This document shows positions 51,491 to 62,889 of a stretch of DNA of 64,000 nucleotides, one piece after another. Made by a program: the position numbers and the translations under genes. Under the pieces are notes generated by a model, which saw only the letters and a list, made by a program, of their open reading frames with translations, ran no database searches and was not told the DNA's origin. Each line of letters starts with the position of its first letter. Positions within the stretch are counted from its first letter, which is position 1. Origin of the DNA: Talpa occidentalis (lineage: Eukaryota; Chordata; Mammalia; Eulipotyphla; Talpidae); contig NW_023605194.1 of assembly GCF_014898055.3 (NCBI RefSeq), positions 96,665,258-96,729,257 on the forward strand, given 5' to 3'.

Positions 51491-51601
51491 GGGGGAGCAT
51501 GCTGGGCCATAATTTGAAAGGAAAGAACTGATAGAAGACAACATGCAGTCTCGGATTCTGAAGTTGGCAAGCTCCATAAGTCCCCTGGGCCTGTTTCCTG
51601 T

Positions 51602-52033
51602 TTGGGAAAGAAGACAAACAACTGGGGGACAAGGTCTCTAGGCATATTTCAGGCTCACAGCAGGAGTGTTAGAAGCAGAAAAATGTCCCTGCAGTGCCTC
51701 TGTCTTTACCATGTAGCACTGGCAATGACTTACATGCCTGCCTGTGACATAGGTGCCTGGACTCTCTTGCCCTGTTTCAAACCTAGTGGGTCAAATCAGC
51801 AGCTTGACCGTGCGGTCCTCAAATGCTACATCTGTCCAGAACCGAAGCAGGAGAAAACAGGCACCAGCATGCCAGGGAGAGTTCACAAAGAAATCTGGGG
51901 ATGTCTGGCCATGAACAGGTTACAGCCAGAGTTCATCTGCCAGAGACATTATCTCATCCCCAAGTCTCGCCAGAGGCAGGAGTTATGTCTCATTAAGAAT
52001 TTCCCAAGAACTGAGATTCTGCTTTGTCACTGA
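51602..52033 (+). other. Unrecognised 143-codon reading frame
   Basis: One of the longest frames outside the neurofilament genes and not inside a repeat I know. It has one CYIC and scattered Cys/His but no domain I recognise, and no visible promoter, CpG island or splice context. Most likely chance; listed only so that it can be checked. Confidence 0.15.
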
Positions 52034-52566
52034 CACCATTTAGTTTATAGTTCTGCTATGTCACTAGGCAACCTTTTTTGTAGGGACACAGGAAAGAAGG
52101 GACTGAGATTAACCAATTCAAGGCAGAAAGGAATGAAAAGAATCATAGAATTACTGATGAAAAGATCCAAACTTCTGCATTAAAAAGGGTCTGGGCTGGT
52201 GCAGGTAAGACTGAACGCATTAAAGAATCACCCTTTCTCCAGGCAGAGGATAAAAGAGGCAATACAAGAACTTAGGAGTGTGTGTGTGTGGGTGTGTATG
52301 GGTGTACAGGGGACTTCATGAGACTTGGGAACCCCCTTTAAGTGAAATGGACAAGTCAGAGAAATCATGGGAAGGTGGGTCTGGATAAGAAATGAGTTAT
52401 AGACTTTTTCTATTAACTATTTTCTATTATTCTAATTCTTGGCTGTACCAAGGGCAGGCCTAGTGACAAATGTTTAAGCAAGTTGGGGTAGAGAGTGGCA
52501 TAATTTAGAAGAAATGAAGTGGCCCTTATTTATATGTAAGTTTCCATTAGATGGGCTGAAATTAGG

Positions 52567-52836
52567 TTTTTTTTGTAAGATTTATTTATTTATGCATACA
52601 AGAGCTGGGGCACAGGCCAGAGATGCAGGGGGCGAGAGGATTCACCAGAGACAGAGTGGGGAACAGAACAGGCAGAATGACTGAAATACACTGCTGAGGG
52701 GAGTGACAGGCAAGTCAGGAGCGTCTGCTGCGCTATGTGGATTTCTCCCTGGCAGGCCAGGGATCAAACTAGTGCTGCAGAGGCTGCGGATAGCTTCATA
52801 GTGCAGCGCTTAACCCCTTGTGCCACAAGGAAGGCC
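52567..52836 (-). mobile_element. tRNA-derived SINE, type 2
   Basis: Full length on the minus strand. Duplication ctgaaattag(g) at 52556-52566 and 52837-52846. Confidence 0.9.
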
Positions 52837-53129
52837 CTGAAATTAGTTTTTAAGCCTGGTAATCAGCAGGAGACAAAAGGGGAGAGTGGTCTCCAAGGCC
52901 TTTCTTTTGGAAAAGTTTTTGGGGTTCCCTTTTCCCCAAAGTTGTGCCAAGAACGGTCTGGCTGTGAAGACCGCCTATCTCAAAAGCCAAGCGCCTGCCT
53001 TCTCTGCAAGAAGGCCCCCCACAAATCTGAGCAGTTTGGCTCCCACACTCAGGGCTCTGCCCGCTCCGACAGCGCCCCTGCTGGCAGGATAGAGTAGGGC
53101 ACCGAGGCCGGGAAAGCAAGCGCAGAGTG

Positions 53130-53232
53130 CACCCCCACCCCGACATCTCCCTGGACTAAGGAAAGACCCTTTCTCCTTTGGGCCGCACTCTGCGGCTCTG
53201 GGTGCATCTTTGCTGCTCCACCCTGTCGCGCA
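53130..53232 (+). repeat. Left arm of an imperfect inverted repeat in the CpG block
   Basis: 103 bp matching the reverse complement of 53464-53566 at about 85% with a few small gaps. The best block is ggaaagaccctttctc, then gccgcactctgcgg and tccaccctg. Spacer 231 bp. Confidence 0.85.
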
Positions 53233-53359
53233 GGCCTCCTTGCGTCCCCCTGGTGCGTCTCCGCTGCGGCATTCCCTCCGACAGAAGTTCAATACGGCTG
53301 CAACTTTTTTGGGGGGAAAGGGGTGAGACTAGGCACGTGGGAGGGAGAGTGGACCAGAT

Positions 53360-53398
53360 GGCACAGTAGTGGGGAATGGGGGGGGGGGAGGGGGGAGA
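53360..53398 (+). other. G-run cluster in the inverted-repeat spacer
   Basis: Several runs of three or more G, including one of ten, between the two arms. Candidate G-quadruplex. Confidence 0.6.
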
Positions 53399-53463
53399 CA
53401 GTCCCGCGGACCGAGGGGCTCTGTACGGGGATCCGGGGACGCGTGCACCTGACAGACCCGGGG

Positions 53464-53566
53464 TGCGCCAGGGTGGACCAGGAAAGTTGCACCCCGAGCC
53501 CGCAGAGTGCGGCGCAAGCGAGAAAGGGTCTTTCCACAGTCAAAAGGAGATGTCGGCGTGGGGGTG
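53464..53566 (-). repeat. Right arm of an imperfect inverted repeat in the CpG block
   Basis: Partner of 53130-53232, also 103 bp. Contains gagaaagggtctttcc and ccgcagagtgcgg. Confidence 0.85.
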
Positions 53567-53934
53567 ACATCCCAGAAGGCCAAGCACAGGGGAGCTCGGC
53601 CCAGGGCGGTGCCTGCCACCTCCCTTTCCCGGTTCCCTGCCGCAAGATGCTGATTCATTCCCAGCCGCAGTGCCTGCGCCCCGCGTCTCTTCGGTCTCGG
53701 AATGCAAAGGGGCCCCTGCCCAAAGGTCACTCCTCTGCAGCAGTCGACCAGTTGTGGGGGGTGTAGTGTAGGAGTCCCCTGAAAATACGCCCCATTTAAT
53801 GTGCAATACTTGAGCACTTCAAACGAGAAAATGCAGAATTTCATGGCATCCTAAAGGCATTCCTGACTCAAAAAGCAGCTCAGACTTGCTGCTCGGTTGA
53901 CAGGGGGGAGGGGAGAAAGGTGATGAGAAGGGAA

Positions 53935-54690
53935 ACAGTGCCGCCCCAAAGCTCTAGCTTTTGCATTGAACATTGCTCACTCCCAGCATCTGCTCCTTTC
54001 CACATCTCGGCTGTTGTACATAGTGCTGGGATGAACATAAGCTTGCAGCTTTCCTTTCCAATTAGTGTTTTTGTGCCCTATGGGTAGATACCTACGAGTG
54101 GAATTGCTGAATCATATGCAGACATATTTTTAGTCCTTTGAGGCACCTCCACACAGCTTTCCATAGAGGCTGGACTGGTCTACATTCCCCCCAGCAGTGT
54201 GAGAAAGTGTTCCTTTTTCTCCACACGCTCACCAGCATTTGCTGTTTCTGGTTTTTTGATATGGATCATTCTCACCGGTGTGAGATGGTATCTAAAAGTG
54301 GTTTTGATTTGCATCTCCCTGATGATAAGCGATGATGAACATTTTGTTACATGCTGTTGGCCATCTGCATGTCTTCTTTGAAGAAATGCCTATTTAGCTC
54401 TTCTGCCTATTTGATTGGGTTGTTTTGTTTTTGTTGTTGTGTGAACTTCTTGTAAATCTTCCTATATCAGTCCTTTGTCAGATGTATGGTGTGCAAACAT
54501 TTTCTCCCATTCAATAGTGTGTGTGTCTCTTCCTCTTGCTTACTGTCTCCTTCACTAACAGTTGCTTATCTTCTTGTTTGTTTTTCCTGGTGCTGGAGAT
54601 GGGCCCACAAAGATATTTCTGAAATTTATTGTGGAGTGTTTCGCCTATGTTTCTTCCATATATTTCATGGTTTCACAGTCTGATTCTTTT
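53935..54690 (-). mobile_element. L1 3'-end fragment, antisense
   Basis: The plus strand follows the antisense L1 order: gctgttgtacatagtgctgg, ggaattgctgaatcatatgc, ctcaccggtgtgagatggta, gttttgatttgcatctccct, cagtcctttgtcagatgtat. Covers the 3' UTR and nearby ORF2 end. No intact reading frame. Confidence 0.88.
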
Positions 54691-55057
54691 AAACCAAGAG
54701 CAGAGCCCAGAGGGTGGAGAATGATCTACTTCAGGGGAGGTGGGTAGAAGCAAGGGGGAGGATGAGCCCCCACATTTCTATTCTCACAACCCGATTTCTC
54801 CACTTTTTCACTTCTCCGTAATTTGTCCAGTCTTCCAGGCTCCAAGCCTTCACACCAATTTGTGCTGCTGTAAATTAATCACTGTCCTGACAGCTCTTTG
54901 GAACAAGATCTTGCCTCTTGCAGGTTAAAGCTCTTCTCTGTGTTCCAGGTATCAGTTTATTTTCCTGCTTTTCTTATCAAACATTCACAATTGACTTTAC
55001 ATTCATCCCACTGGTTTCTGGCACATTCCTCAAGCAGGCTGTATTGTTTACTGTAGT

Positions 55058-55660
55058 TGTTACAGGGCAGGGAGAAGGGCAGCCCAAACCCCGCAAACCT
55101 GCCTATTCTAAATGGGTTCTGCCACCCGCCACATCAACACAAAACATACGAGACTTTAATGAGAAGGAACTTTAATACAACTAGGAAACAAGACAGGAAA
55201 GGCAAAGAATCTAGTTTCTAAATCAAGCACCCAAAGTTACCCATCCCCTCGTGGGTAAAACTCCATCCAAATGGGATTGGCCCAAAGCAAGGCCCCAAAG
55301 CCTGCCACAAGTCTAAAGCATCTTCCAGTGGGGACCCACAGAAAAGGGTCAGAAACAACCAGACAAGCCTGGAAGGAAAAAAGCAAAATCAAAATCAAGA
55401 AAAAAGCTGCCACTGTCACCTCCCCACGGGTCTCTCACCCACATCTGTGTCACCCAGTCCACGACCAAAAGGCAAGCGTAGTTTCTTCACGTGTCTCTAG
55501 GCTCCATGCACCTCCTTTAGGTCTCCTTCTTGCTCTCCATCCTGCTTTCTTCTTTCTCAGTCTCCTCTGCAGCTTCTTCTCTACCTGCTCAGCTCCACCC
55601 TCCCTTGGGTGGGGCAGGGAACCTGGAACCTCCCCCTTTCCTGGGGACCACTCTGTTACA
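55058..55660 (-). mobile_element. Solo LTR, family B, copy 1 (endogenous retrovirus)
   Basis: 603 bp, plus-strand ends TGTTACAGGG...CTGTTACA, inverted terminal bases TGT..ACA. The minus strand carries ATTAAAG-type poly(A) signals near its far end, hence minus orientation. 4-bp duplication TAGT at 55054-55057 and 55661-55664. No internal genes adjoin it. Confidence 0.9.
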
Positions 55661-55664
55661 TAGT

Positions 55665-57400
55665 GATGTGGAGGGGAAGGCTAAGCCTGTGTGGTTGGGT
55701 GCCTTATCTTTGTTCTCGAGAGACTGGGCGCCTTATTCCATAACACGTGAAGATTTTATTTGACAGCAGTGGCTCTGATCCCTGCCAGCCACTGCCAGAT
55801 AAAATTAAATAGAGGGTCATACTTGTACTCCAGGGTCCGGGCTTATTATTGTAATCACACAAGAAATGAACATTTGAACACCTTCCCTCTGCTCACACTG
55901 CATTTATCCCTCATAACCCTGGCAAAAGAGAAATGACCTTCCTCAGATTTATAGAGAGTACCAAGTTCTGGGTTTGGACCTAAACCTATTTCAAAGCATT
56001 TTCTACTCTCTGGATAAAGAGTATGAGAGGCATGAAGTCTAAAGAAGTCAAGATGCTTTGGAATGACTTAGGATTTCAGGAATTCCAAAATTATTGAATA
56101 ATCAGCTTTTTTAGGATACGGGAAGTGGGATGTGAGTATAGCAAAGTGGTTGCTGTACAAACTTAAATTTTATCCTCTGGGTCAGACCTTGATTCTGCTG
56201 CTTCCTGGAAATTACCTAACATCCCCAAACTTTATTGTTTTAATCTGAAGATGAGGCACAACCGTAACAGCCATAACCATATCACACAGTTTCATTGAGA
56301 AGAGAAATTAGATGTATTCTCAGTGCCTGGCGTAGGGATAGAAGGTGCTTAGTCCACATTAATTCATATATAAATATTAAGATTAAAGAAGAGCAAGTGA
56401 AAATTAGGCTCCTTAAACTAATAACACTTGTACTATTTCCATTTTTAGCTCCTCTTGATACAGATAGGTTGATTTCAGTCTAGCCAAAATCATACTGTGC
56501 ACTATTTTCCCAGCCTTAACACTTTTATACAGGTAAAATCAGTTAAGCAATGGATAGACTTAAATGGTTAAGTCACAAAATGCAAAGTGCCAAAAAACGT
56601 GTACTCAAGCAGGGAGAGCCAGTATGTCTTTGGTGAGGTGGTGTGGTGTCTGGAAGAGTCCCAAAGTCCTATGGCGCTTTCTGGGACTTCCCACACAGAC
56701 TGCTGTGAGCGTGTGAAAATTATTTCATCTCGTTGTATTCAAAGGGGGGATAATACGATCTCATTTAGATTGGAACCAGGTAAAGTTATATTATATATGT
56801 GAAGATGCTTAGCAGAGTGCCTGACTCATCACCATTTCTCAATAAATTAAATTTTACTTTTTTTTGTCATGGTAAGAATTTCCTGGGTTATCTATTGACT
56901 ATTCAGTGTATGAGCCTACAATCAACTCCTTTTCTATAGGTGGAAATGTGCACTCAACTTAATGTTAACATGATTTTCTGTTGCGAAGTATAATTCTAAA
57001 ACTTCATAGCCATGAAGGGTGAGTGGACCATGTCTGAAGTGTCCTAGGGAACAAAAGGCAGTAGGTTATCTTGCTACCAGAGTTGAAGGGCTGCATAGTC
57101 ACCACACTCGGGGCCTGTTAGGTGGCTCAATTTGTGAGTGGGCCACATTCTGCAGATGTCCCTAAGAGAGAAAATAGCAAATTACTAGCCGATCCCTCAG
57201 AGAACCAAGCCTGTCTTTGAAGAAGAGAAGACACATTGAACTGGGAGTTGGAGGAAAATGAGAAATTGAGCCCCAGACTCGTAAAGATATCACCTGCCAA
57301 GAGGGTGGTGAGGCTTTAAAAAGAGCTAGAGAGATTTATCCTCCTCACCGTGATAGAGTAATTGGTACCAGGCTGGTCCTTCAGCTGCATAGGCTGTAAA
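55665..57400. other. Intergenic DNA with faint MIR-like pieces
   Basis: MIR-like wording at about 55880-56000 and 56170-56350 (gaccttgattctgctgcttc). No gene recognised. Confidence 0.45.
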
Positions 57401-57539
57401 ACTGGTTGAAGGCATCTGAGGTAACTTTATGTGAAGCAGGCAGCAGGCAATCAAGATTGTTGCCCCAGAGGGAGAAAAATCTAAAGGCAATTCTCATGAC
57501 CATGCAGCCCTCTACCAGAAGACGCTTTTCTAACGACAA

Positions 57540-57680
57540 CACTGAAATGGTTGTGAATTGGACTTGAAGTGGTGAACTTAAAGTAGCTTATATGCCTGTG
57601 AACATATATGTATACATATTAATGCTGCACACCTGAAATTTAATATAATAATGCATTGTTACTTCAATTAAAAAAATGAG
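57540..57680 (+). mobile_element. Old L1 3' end
   Basis: Ends with gctgcacacctgaaatttaa and acttcaattaaaaaaatgag, as in L1M-type 3' termini. Confidence 0.55.
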
Positions 57681-57939
57681 TAGCCAAGGGCAAGTGGGAG
57701 TTGACAGAAGATCTTTAGGAAGGAACAAAGATTCTAGAAATTGTAAATGAACTGATTAAACATATTAGGGGGCTGAGGTTAAGACATTCTCACCGAAGTC
57801 TCTGTCACTGTCTCCGCTTCCTAACCCTAGGGCCCGGCTAGAGATGGCACAGTAGACACGACACTAGTTTTTTCACTCATGCTTCCTAAGTACTAGATAG
57901 CAGGCTAGACACTTTTTACCTAAAGTCTAATGTAAATTT

Positions 57940-58213
57940 TCTTTTTTTTTTTAAAGATTTATCCATTCATTTACACAAGAACCGAAGTACAGGTCAGATG
58001 CACGGGAGGGTGAGAGGATTCACCAGAGACAGAGTGGGGAGCAGAATAGGCAGACTGACAAGTACACTGCTGAGGGGAGCAGCGGGTGAGGCAGGACAGG
58101 TCTGCTGCACCACGTAGGACCCTCATGCGCCAGCTGGGATCAAATCGGCGCTGCAGAGGCTGCGGAGAGCTTCACAGCGTGGCCCCCAACCACCTGTGCC
58201 ACCAGGGAGGCCC
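57940..58213 (-). mobile_element. tRNA-derived SINE, type 2-like, diverged
   Basis: The oldest-looking copy; the body is closest to type 2 but the head has features of both types. Imperfect duplication aaagtctaatgtaaattt / aaaatctaatgcaattt at 57922-57939 and 58214-58230. Confidence 0.85.
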
Positions 58214-58230
58214 AAAATCTAATGCAATTT

Positions 58231-59250
58231 ACACATCAACATTCTGGTAGAAATTACTAACCTACAGGAGATGGTCCTAGTTGAGAAATTTGGAAACTGG
58301 TCCTGGCCAGATATTACTTGAGCTCTTTAGTTCCAATCCAGAGTATTTCAGATCTACTTAAGACTAAGCAACAACAGCATAACCCCATTGCTTCTAAAAT
58401 CACCTAGATATCTTCTAGCAAAGGATTTAAGCTTTAAGATGATGGGTTCGTTGAGTGCTTCATCTATGCTGGACACTGTGGTATACACACGATTTCATTT
58501 TATGTAGATTTTGTATACGCAATTTCATTTGAATCCCTACTACAAACTTATGAACTGAACTTGGTAAAATTATTCCCATTTTATAGATGAGGAAACTGAG
58601 ATGTTGTGAAGTTAGTTAACTTTCTCCTGGTCATATTTCTTGTAATATTAAAACTAATGTCAATATTAAAACTAGTCTGATACCAAAGCACATAACCACT
58701 ATATTATAAAATCATTGTAAAAAAGAGATGAAAACTCTCTAGATCCCTGAAAGTTATTTTTCTTATTTGTGCCATTTACTGCCAGCACATGTTTTCTTTT
58801 ATTAGTAGCAATAAAATTTACTGCTAATGGATGAGGCAGAAGGGAGTAGCTGAGGATATTGCCTTACTCTAGGGTCATTCTTCAGAAAACTTGAAGGAGA
58901 TGGTCCTGGAAATGTCTGGTGGCAACTCTAACTTTGAAAGAACTTTACATTAAATGCACTGGGACTGTGTGAAGAATGGGAGGAGAGACTACATTGAAAT
59001 CGTCTGAGTTAGAATTGTCTACAGGGACTTCAACAGGGAGTGCTTCCTTGGCTGACTGGACCTCTGGTCATTTCCAGCCCCAGCTGTTTGAATCACAATT
59101 GAGCCCTCAGGGGGGTATGAAGTGCAGACTTCCAGGCATGCACCATCTCTTACTGATTGGTCTGTCAGAAAGGATCAACTTCCATCTGCTGAGTATTCCC
59201 TAGCAGGATTCTTTTTTCCTTTGATTTGGAAGACTCTCCAGAGCAGGGCC
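58231..59250. other. Intergenic DNA with a MIR-like remnant
   Basis: About 58440-58640 reads like MIR (attttatagatgaggaaact). The remainder is unique. Confidence 0.5.
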
Positions 59251-59254
59251 AAGG

Positions 59255-59322
59255 TGGGGGATGGCAGGATGGGGGTGGGGGGGGGTGGGGAGGTGGGGGT
59301 GGGGGGGGCGGGGGAGAGGGGG
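59255..59322 (+). repeat. Long G-rich tract
   Basis: About 68 nt with many G runs of three to eight separated by single T, A or C. Strong G-quadruplex candidate on the plus strand. Confidence 0.85.
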
Positions 59323-59923
59323 CATGTATCAGTTGCTGCTTTCTAATGTTAAGGGAAATGTTGCCATTTTCAGAAATGTATCATAGTGGGGAACACTGTA
59401 TGTGGAGTAAGATGCATAGCAGAATTCTCTTTCTTACCCAGTACTCTACAAAAATGAAATTGAAAATCACAACATACCTGCTCTCGAGGAGCCATAATCA
59501 TTCAGTAAGGCGAAATACAGGTGAATGAAAAGAAAACTTCCCTTCTGAGGTAGCACAGAAAAGCAGTGCTGGTAGTAAGAGCTATAAGTATTCAGGTGGG
59601 TGAAATCAAAGAAGACTTCATACAGGAGGTGAATTTGAGCATGTGTGGAGGATGAGTAGAGGGGAGGATATTCATTGATAGGCAGAGGTGGGCTTCAGGA
59701 TATCTGTGACCCCTCTGAACTTCCTTGTATTTGTGTATTTTTCTGGAAAGAAGAACCCTGAATTGCATAAGGTTTTGAAAGAGGTCTTTAACAATTTGAT
59801 GTCAGAGACTTTTCAGCAACTTTACCACTGGCTTTCCAAAAGAAACCGTCCACCTTGGGTACTTTTTCTCCACTGCCAAGGTCAGCAGTGGAGAAGACAC
59901 TGGGAAAGAAAGGTCTTTTGGTG
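59323..59923. other. Intergenic DNA without recognisable features
   Basis: Unique sequence between the G-rich tract and an LTR. Confidence 0.5.
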
Positions 59924-59927
59924 CTTT

Positions 59928-60534
59928 TGTTACAGGGCAGGGAGAGGGGCAGCCCAAACCCCGCAAACCTGCCTATTCTAAATGGGTTCTGCCATCCGTC
60001 ACATCAACACAAAACATATGAGACTTTAATGAGAAGGAACTTTAATACAACTAGGAAACAATACAGGAAAGGCAAAGAATCTAGTTTCTAAATCAAGCAC
60101 CCAAAGTGACCCGTCCCCTCGTGGGTAAAACTCCATCCAAATGGGATTGGCCCAAAGCAAGACCCCAAAACCTGCCACAAGTCTAAAGCATCTTTGAGTG
60201 GGGATCCACAGAAAAGGGTCAGAAACAACCAGACAAGCCCCGAAGGAAAAGAGCAAAATCAAAAGCAAAATCAAAATCAAAATGGTCACCATGGTCACCT
60301 CCCCTCGGGTCTCACCCACATCTGTGTCACCCAGTCCACGACCAAAAGGCAAGCACAGTTTCTTCCTGTGTCTCTCTGCTCCATGCGCCTCCTCCAGGTC
60401 TCCTTCTGGCTCCATCCTGCTTCCTTCCTTCCTCAGTCTCCTCTGCAGCTTCTCTACCTGCTCAGCTCCACCCTCCATTTGGGTGGGGCAAGGAACCTGG
60501 AACCTCCCCCTTTCCTGGGGACCACCCTGTTACA
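59928..60534 (-). mobile_element. Solo LTR, family B, copy 2 (endogenous retrovirus)
   Basis: 607 bp, same family and orientation as 55058-55660. 4-bp duplication CTTT at 59924-59927 and 60535-60538. The differing duplications show two separate insertions. Confidence 0.92.
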
Positions 60535-60538
60535 CTTT

Positions 60539-60950
60539 TAGCACAACAGAGAGATGGCTGCCTCTTTGTGGGCTAATTGTGCTCCTAAATTCTGGCATCA
60601 GAGCAACTCAGATTTCCTATAAAAAACTCTATCTCTTCGTTTGGGAAACACCTACTTTGGTAGTTTCCAGGTATATGTACTTGATTAATATTTGACATAC
60701 ATATAGAAATTATAAGGTTTTCAGCTTGCCATCCTCCTACTCAGGCCTGTCCGGGAGGACAGCAGTGGCCATGGCTCCTTCTAAGAGGCCTGTTTAATGT
60801 TTCTGCCTCCCTCTTTATGCCCACAGCACCCAATCTTCCATTCCAATGCCAAATTTCTCCAGTTCCTGGAAGAATTGTGGGGTACTGCAACTACTTTCCA
60901 GCTTTCAAGAATATTACCCTTTACTGAAACTTGAAAGTCTTTGTCTTGTA
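60539..60950. other. Intergenic DNA without recognisable features
   Basis: Short unique stretch between two LTRs of different families. Confidence 0.5.
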
Positions 60951-60954
60951 AATG

Positions 60955-61428
60955 TGTTAGGGGGAAAAGGCAGTCCCAAAGCAAATTCCATACAGGCTTT
61001 GTGGACTCCACCCCCACCCCAGGTCAAAGCCAAAGACACTGGGAACTCCAAATCCCATCACCACCAAAGGGAAGGTGGCTGGGACCTGAGGGTGGGGTTA
61101 AGCAGCCAGGTGGATACAAAAGGCAGACACGTGGGCTTTGGGGGCGCTCTCCATTTTGGGGCCCTCGGCCAGCTCGCGGCGTCCGTCTAGCTCTGAGAGT
61201 GACTTTGGGGTTTCCAGGTCGTCGGATCGGGTAGGACGCATTAAAGACTTTATTTCCCTATTTTCTCCCTGAGTTGTACATTTTCCTTATTTCTTTTTCT
61301 CTTGTAAATAAACCTTTTATTAACCCTTTTGCGTGTGTCTGTAGTAGAGTATTCATAAGTCCCTTTAAAGCGCGCAGGTGAGGACCCACAGCCAGGAACC
61401 CGTTTAATATCGGGGTTGCTCTATAACA
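60955..61428 (+). mobile_element. Solo LTR, family A, copy 3 (endogenous retrovirus)
   Basis: 474 bp, ends TGTTAGGGGG...CTATAACA. 4-bp duplication AATG at 60951-60954 and 61429-61432. AATAAA is present near 61310; the TATA position is degraded (ATACAAAA) compared with copy 1. Confidence 0.93.
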
Positions 61429-61432
61429 AATG

Positions 61433-62885
61433 CAGATCAAACCAAAAAATAAAATGATTTGCATATTTCTTTACCAAACTTGACAAGTTATTTTCAGCTA
61501 GAAATCATTGATTAGAATTGACATTTATAGTGAAAATGAGGCTGGAGTATTTAATATTTTTCCAACTTGGCTGGTTACCCTCAGGAATGAATCATAACGC
61601 CTAAATTTCAATGACTCATCGCTTCAGAAAGGCTAAATTTTGATTCTATGAAAGTTGTGCTCCACTAGGAATTGGATAGAAAATTCTGTTTGTTCTAGGT
61701 TAGACACCTACACGGGTAAGCTGGGCTTCGCATTTGTATTAAGTTTTCTTAAATAAAATCACATAAAGCAAGTCTATTTTGATTTTCAAGGTTGGATTTC
61801 TTTCCTCTCTCCTTTGTCTCTTTCTGGGAGAAAGTGTCCATAGGCAGGAAGCTCTGAGCTATGCGAGAATTCTCCCTCACACTGCAGAGACATATTTCAG
61901 TGGGGACTGCTAGAAGAGCCTCTGTTGAGGGACAAAGAGAGATCATGAATGGTTTAGGAGTTTAATCTTCTACCCTGATAAAATCCCAGGAACACTAAAC
62001 TCCTGAGGTTTTCCTTATTGTCAGCCATTGTTTAATGTCAGGACAAAATATGGCATAATGGACAAAAGGAATAATGGGCCAAAGGAATAATTTGATGACA
62101 AGCAAGCGCAGCATAGTGTGTTCTGCACTTTCAAGTTTCTGTTTTTCTTTTGCTTTAAGTGAGAGAAGGAGAATTCAAAATGTGTTGGGCACAAAATGGA
62201 AGCTAGTTATTGCCTCAGGCTGTATAGCTGGCCCAGCAGTATTTAAAGAAGCTTGGCTAAAAGAGCTCTCTCCTTATGTAGTTAAGAAAATGATAAAGGA
62301 ATCCAGTCTGGGATATTTGATTAATCCTCCCTTGGGAAAGGGACATACATTAGTCTTAATTGCTGAGTTAAGGGTCTTTTCTAATTAAAATGTATTACTG
62401 GGGGGGAGGGAACAGTGGGGGGAAATGACACCAAGGGGATGAGGAACAGACAACCTGCCTAAAAAGGAATGCGTCTTGATCTGAACTTGAGTCAGTTGTG
62501 AATCAGCAAAATTGAAGCTTTTGTCTTGCCTGCATGAAATCTCACAGCACCATCCTTGCCCAAAGCTTGCTTCCACCTCCCTGCTTTCCTGCCTGTGTTT
62601 ATGTCACTTTTATCAGTGGGGAGAGAGACTCAGTTTTTCCATTTGGATAGAAACTGAGTTGGAGGAAGATAGCAAGCTAATACACATACTCTGTATTTAT
62701 GGGATTGTTATCTTTCTCCCTGACTGGAATGTAAGCTCTCTGAAGCCAGGATTCCCAAGGAAATAAGAATACATCAATAAGGCGGTTGACTATTTAGAGT
62801 TGGCATTACATACCTGTAAGGTTAAACCAGTCCAGGTCAAGGAAACAATTTAGAACAAGCAGAATGTTGTTAGCTTTCTGGTAAC
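61433..62885. other. Intergenic DNA without recognisable features
   Basis: Unique AT-rich sequence; the 104-codon frame at 62074-62388 has no family character. Confidence 0.5.
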
Positions 62886-62889
62886 ATAA

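Larger units (their letters stand above)
52900..53780. promoter_or_regulatory. Orphan CpG-rich block (candidate CpG island)
   Basis: GC-rich DNA with about 37 CpG counted by eye in 53161-53700 (rough observed/expected about 0.7). It belongs to neither neurofilament gene, which lie 29 kb or more away. No first exon that I recognise. It could be a promoter of a non-coding RNA, an enhancer-type CpG island or a relic of a GC-rich repeat. Confidence 0.6.

Noticed and set aside
53323..53844. 147- and 171-codon frames on both strands in the CpG block
   Set aside because: GC-rich DNA lacks stops by chance; no conserved domain and the two frames overlap in opposite senses.
55271..55663. 130-codon frame, and the related 165-codon frame at 60198-60695, as genes
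   Set aside because: They lie within the two family B LTRs; LTRs do not encode retroviral proteins here and the frames are antisense to the element.
55661..59927. Provirus bounded by the two family B LTRs
   Set aside because: The LTRs have different target duplications (TAGT and CTTT), and the DNA between has an unrelated SINE and MIR-like pieces but no gag, pol or env character.
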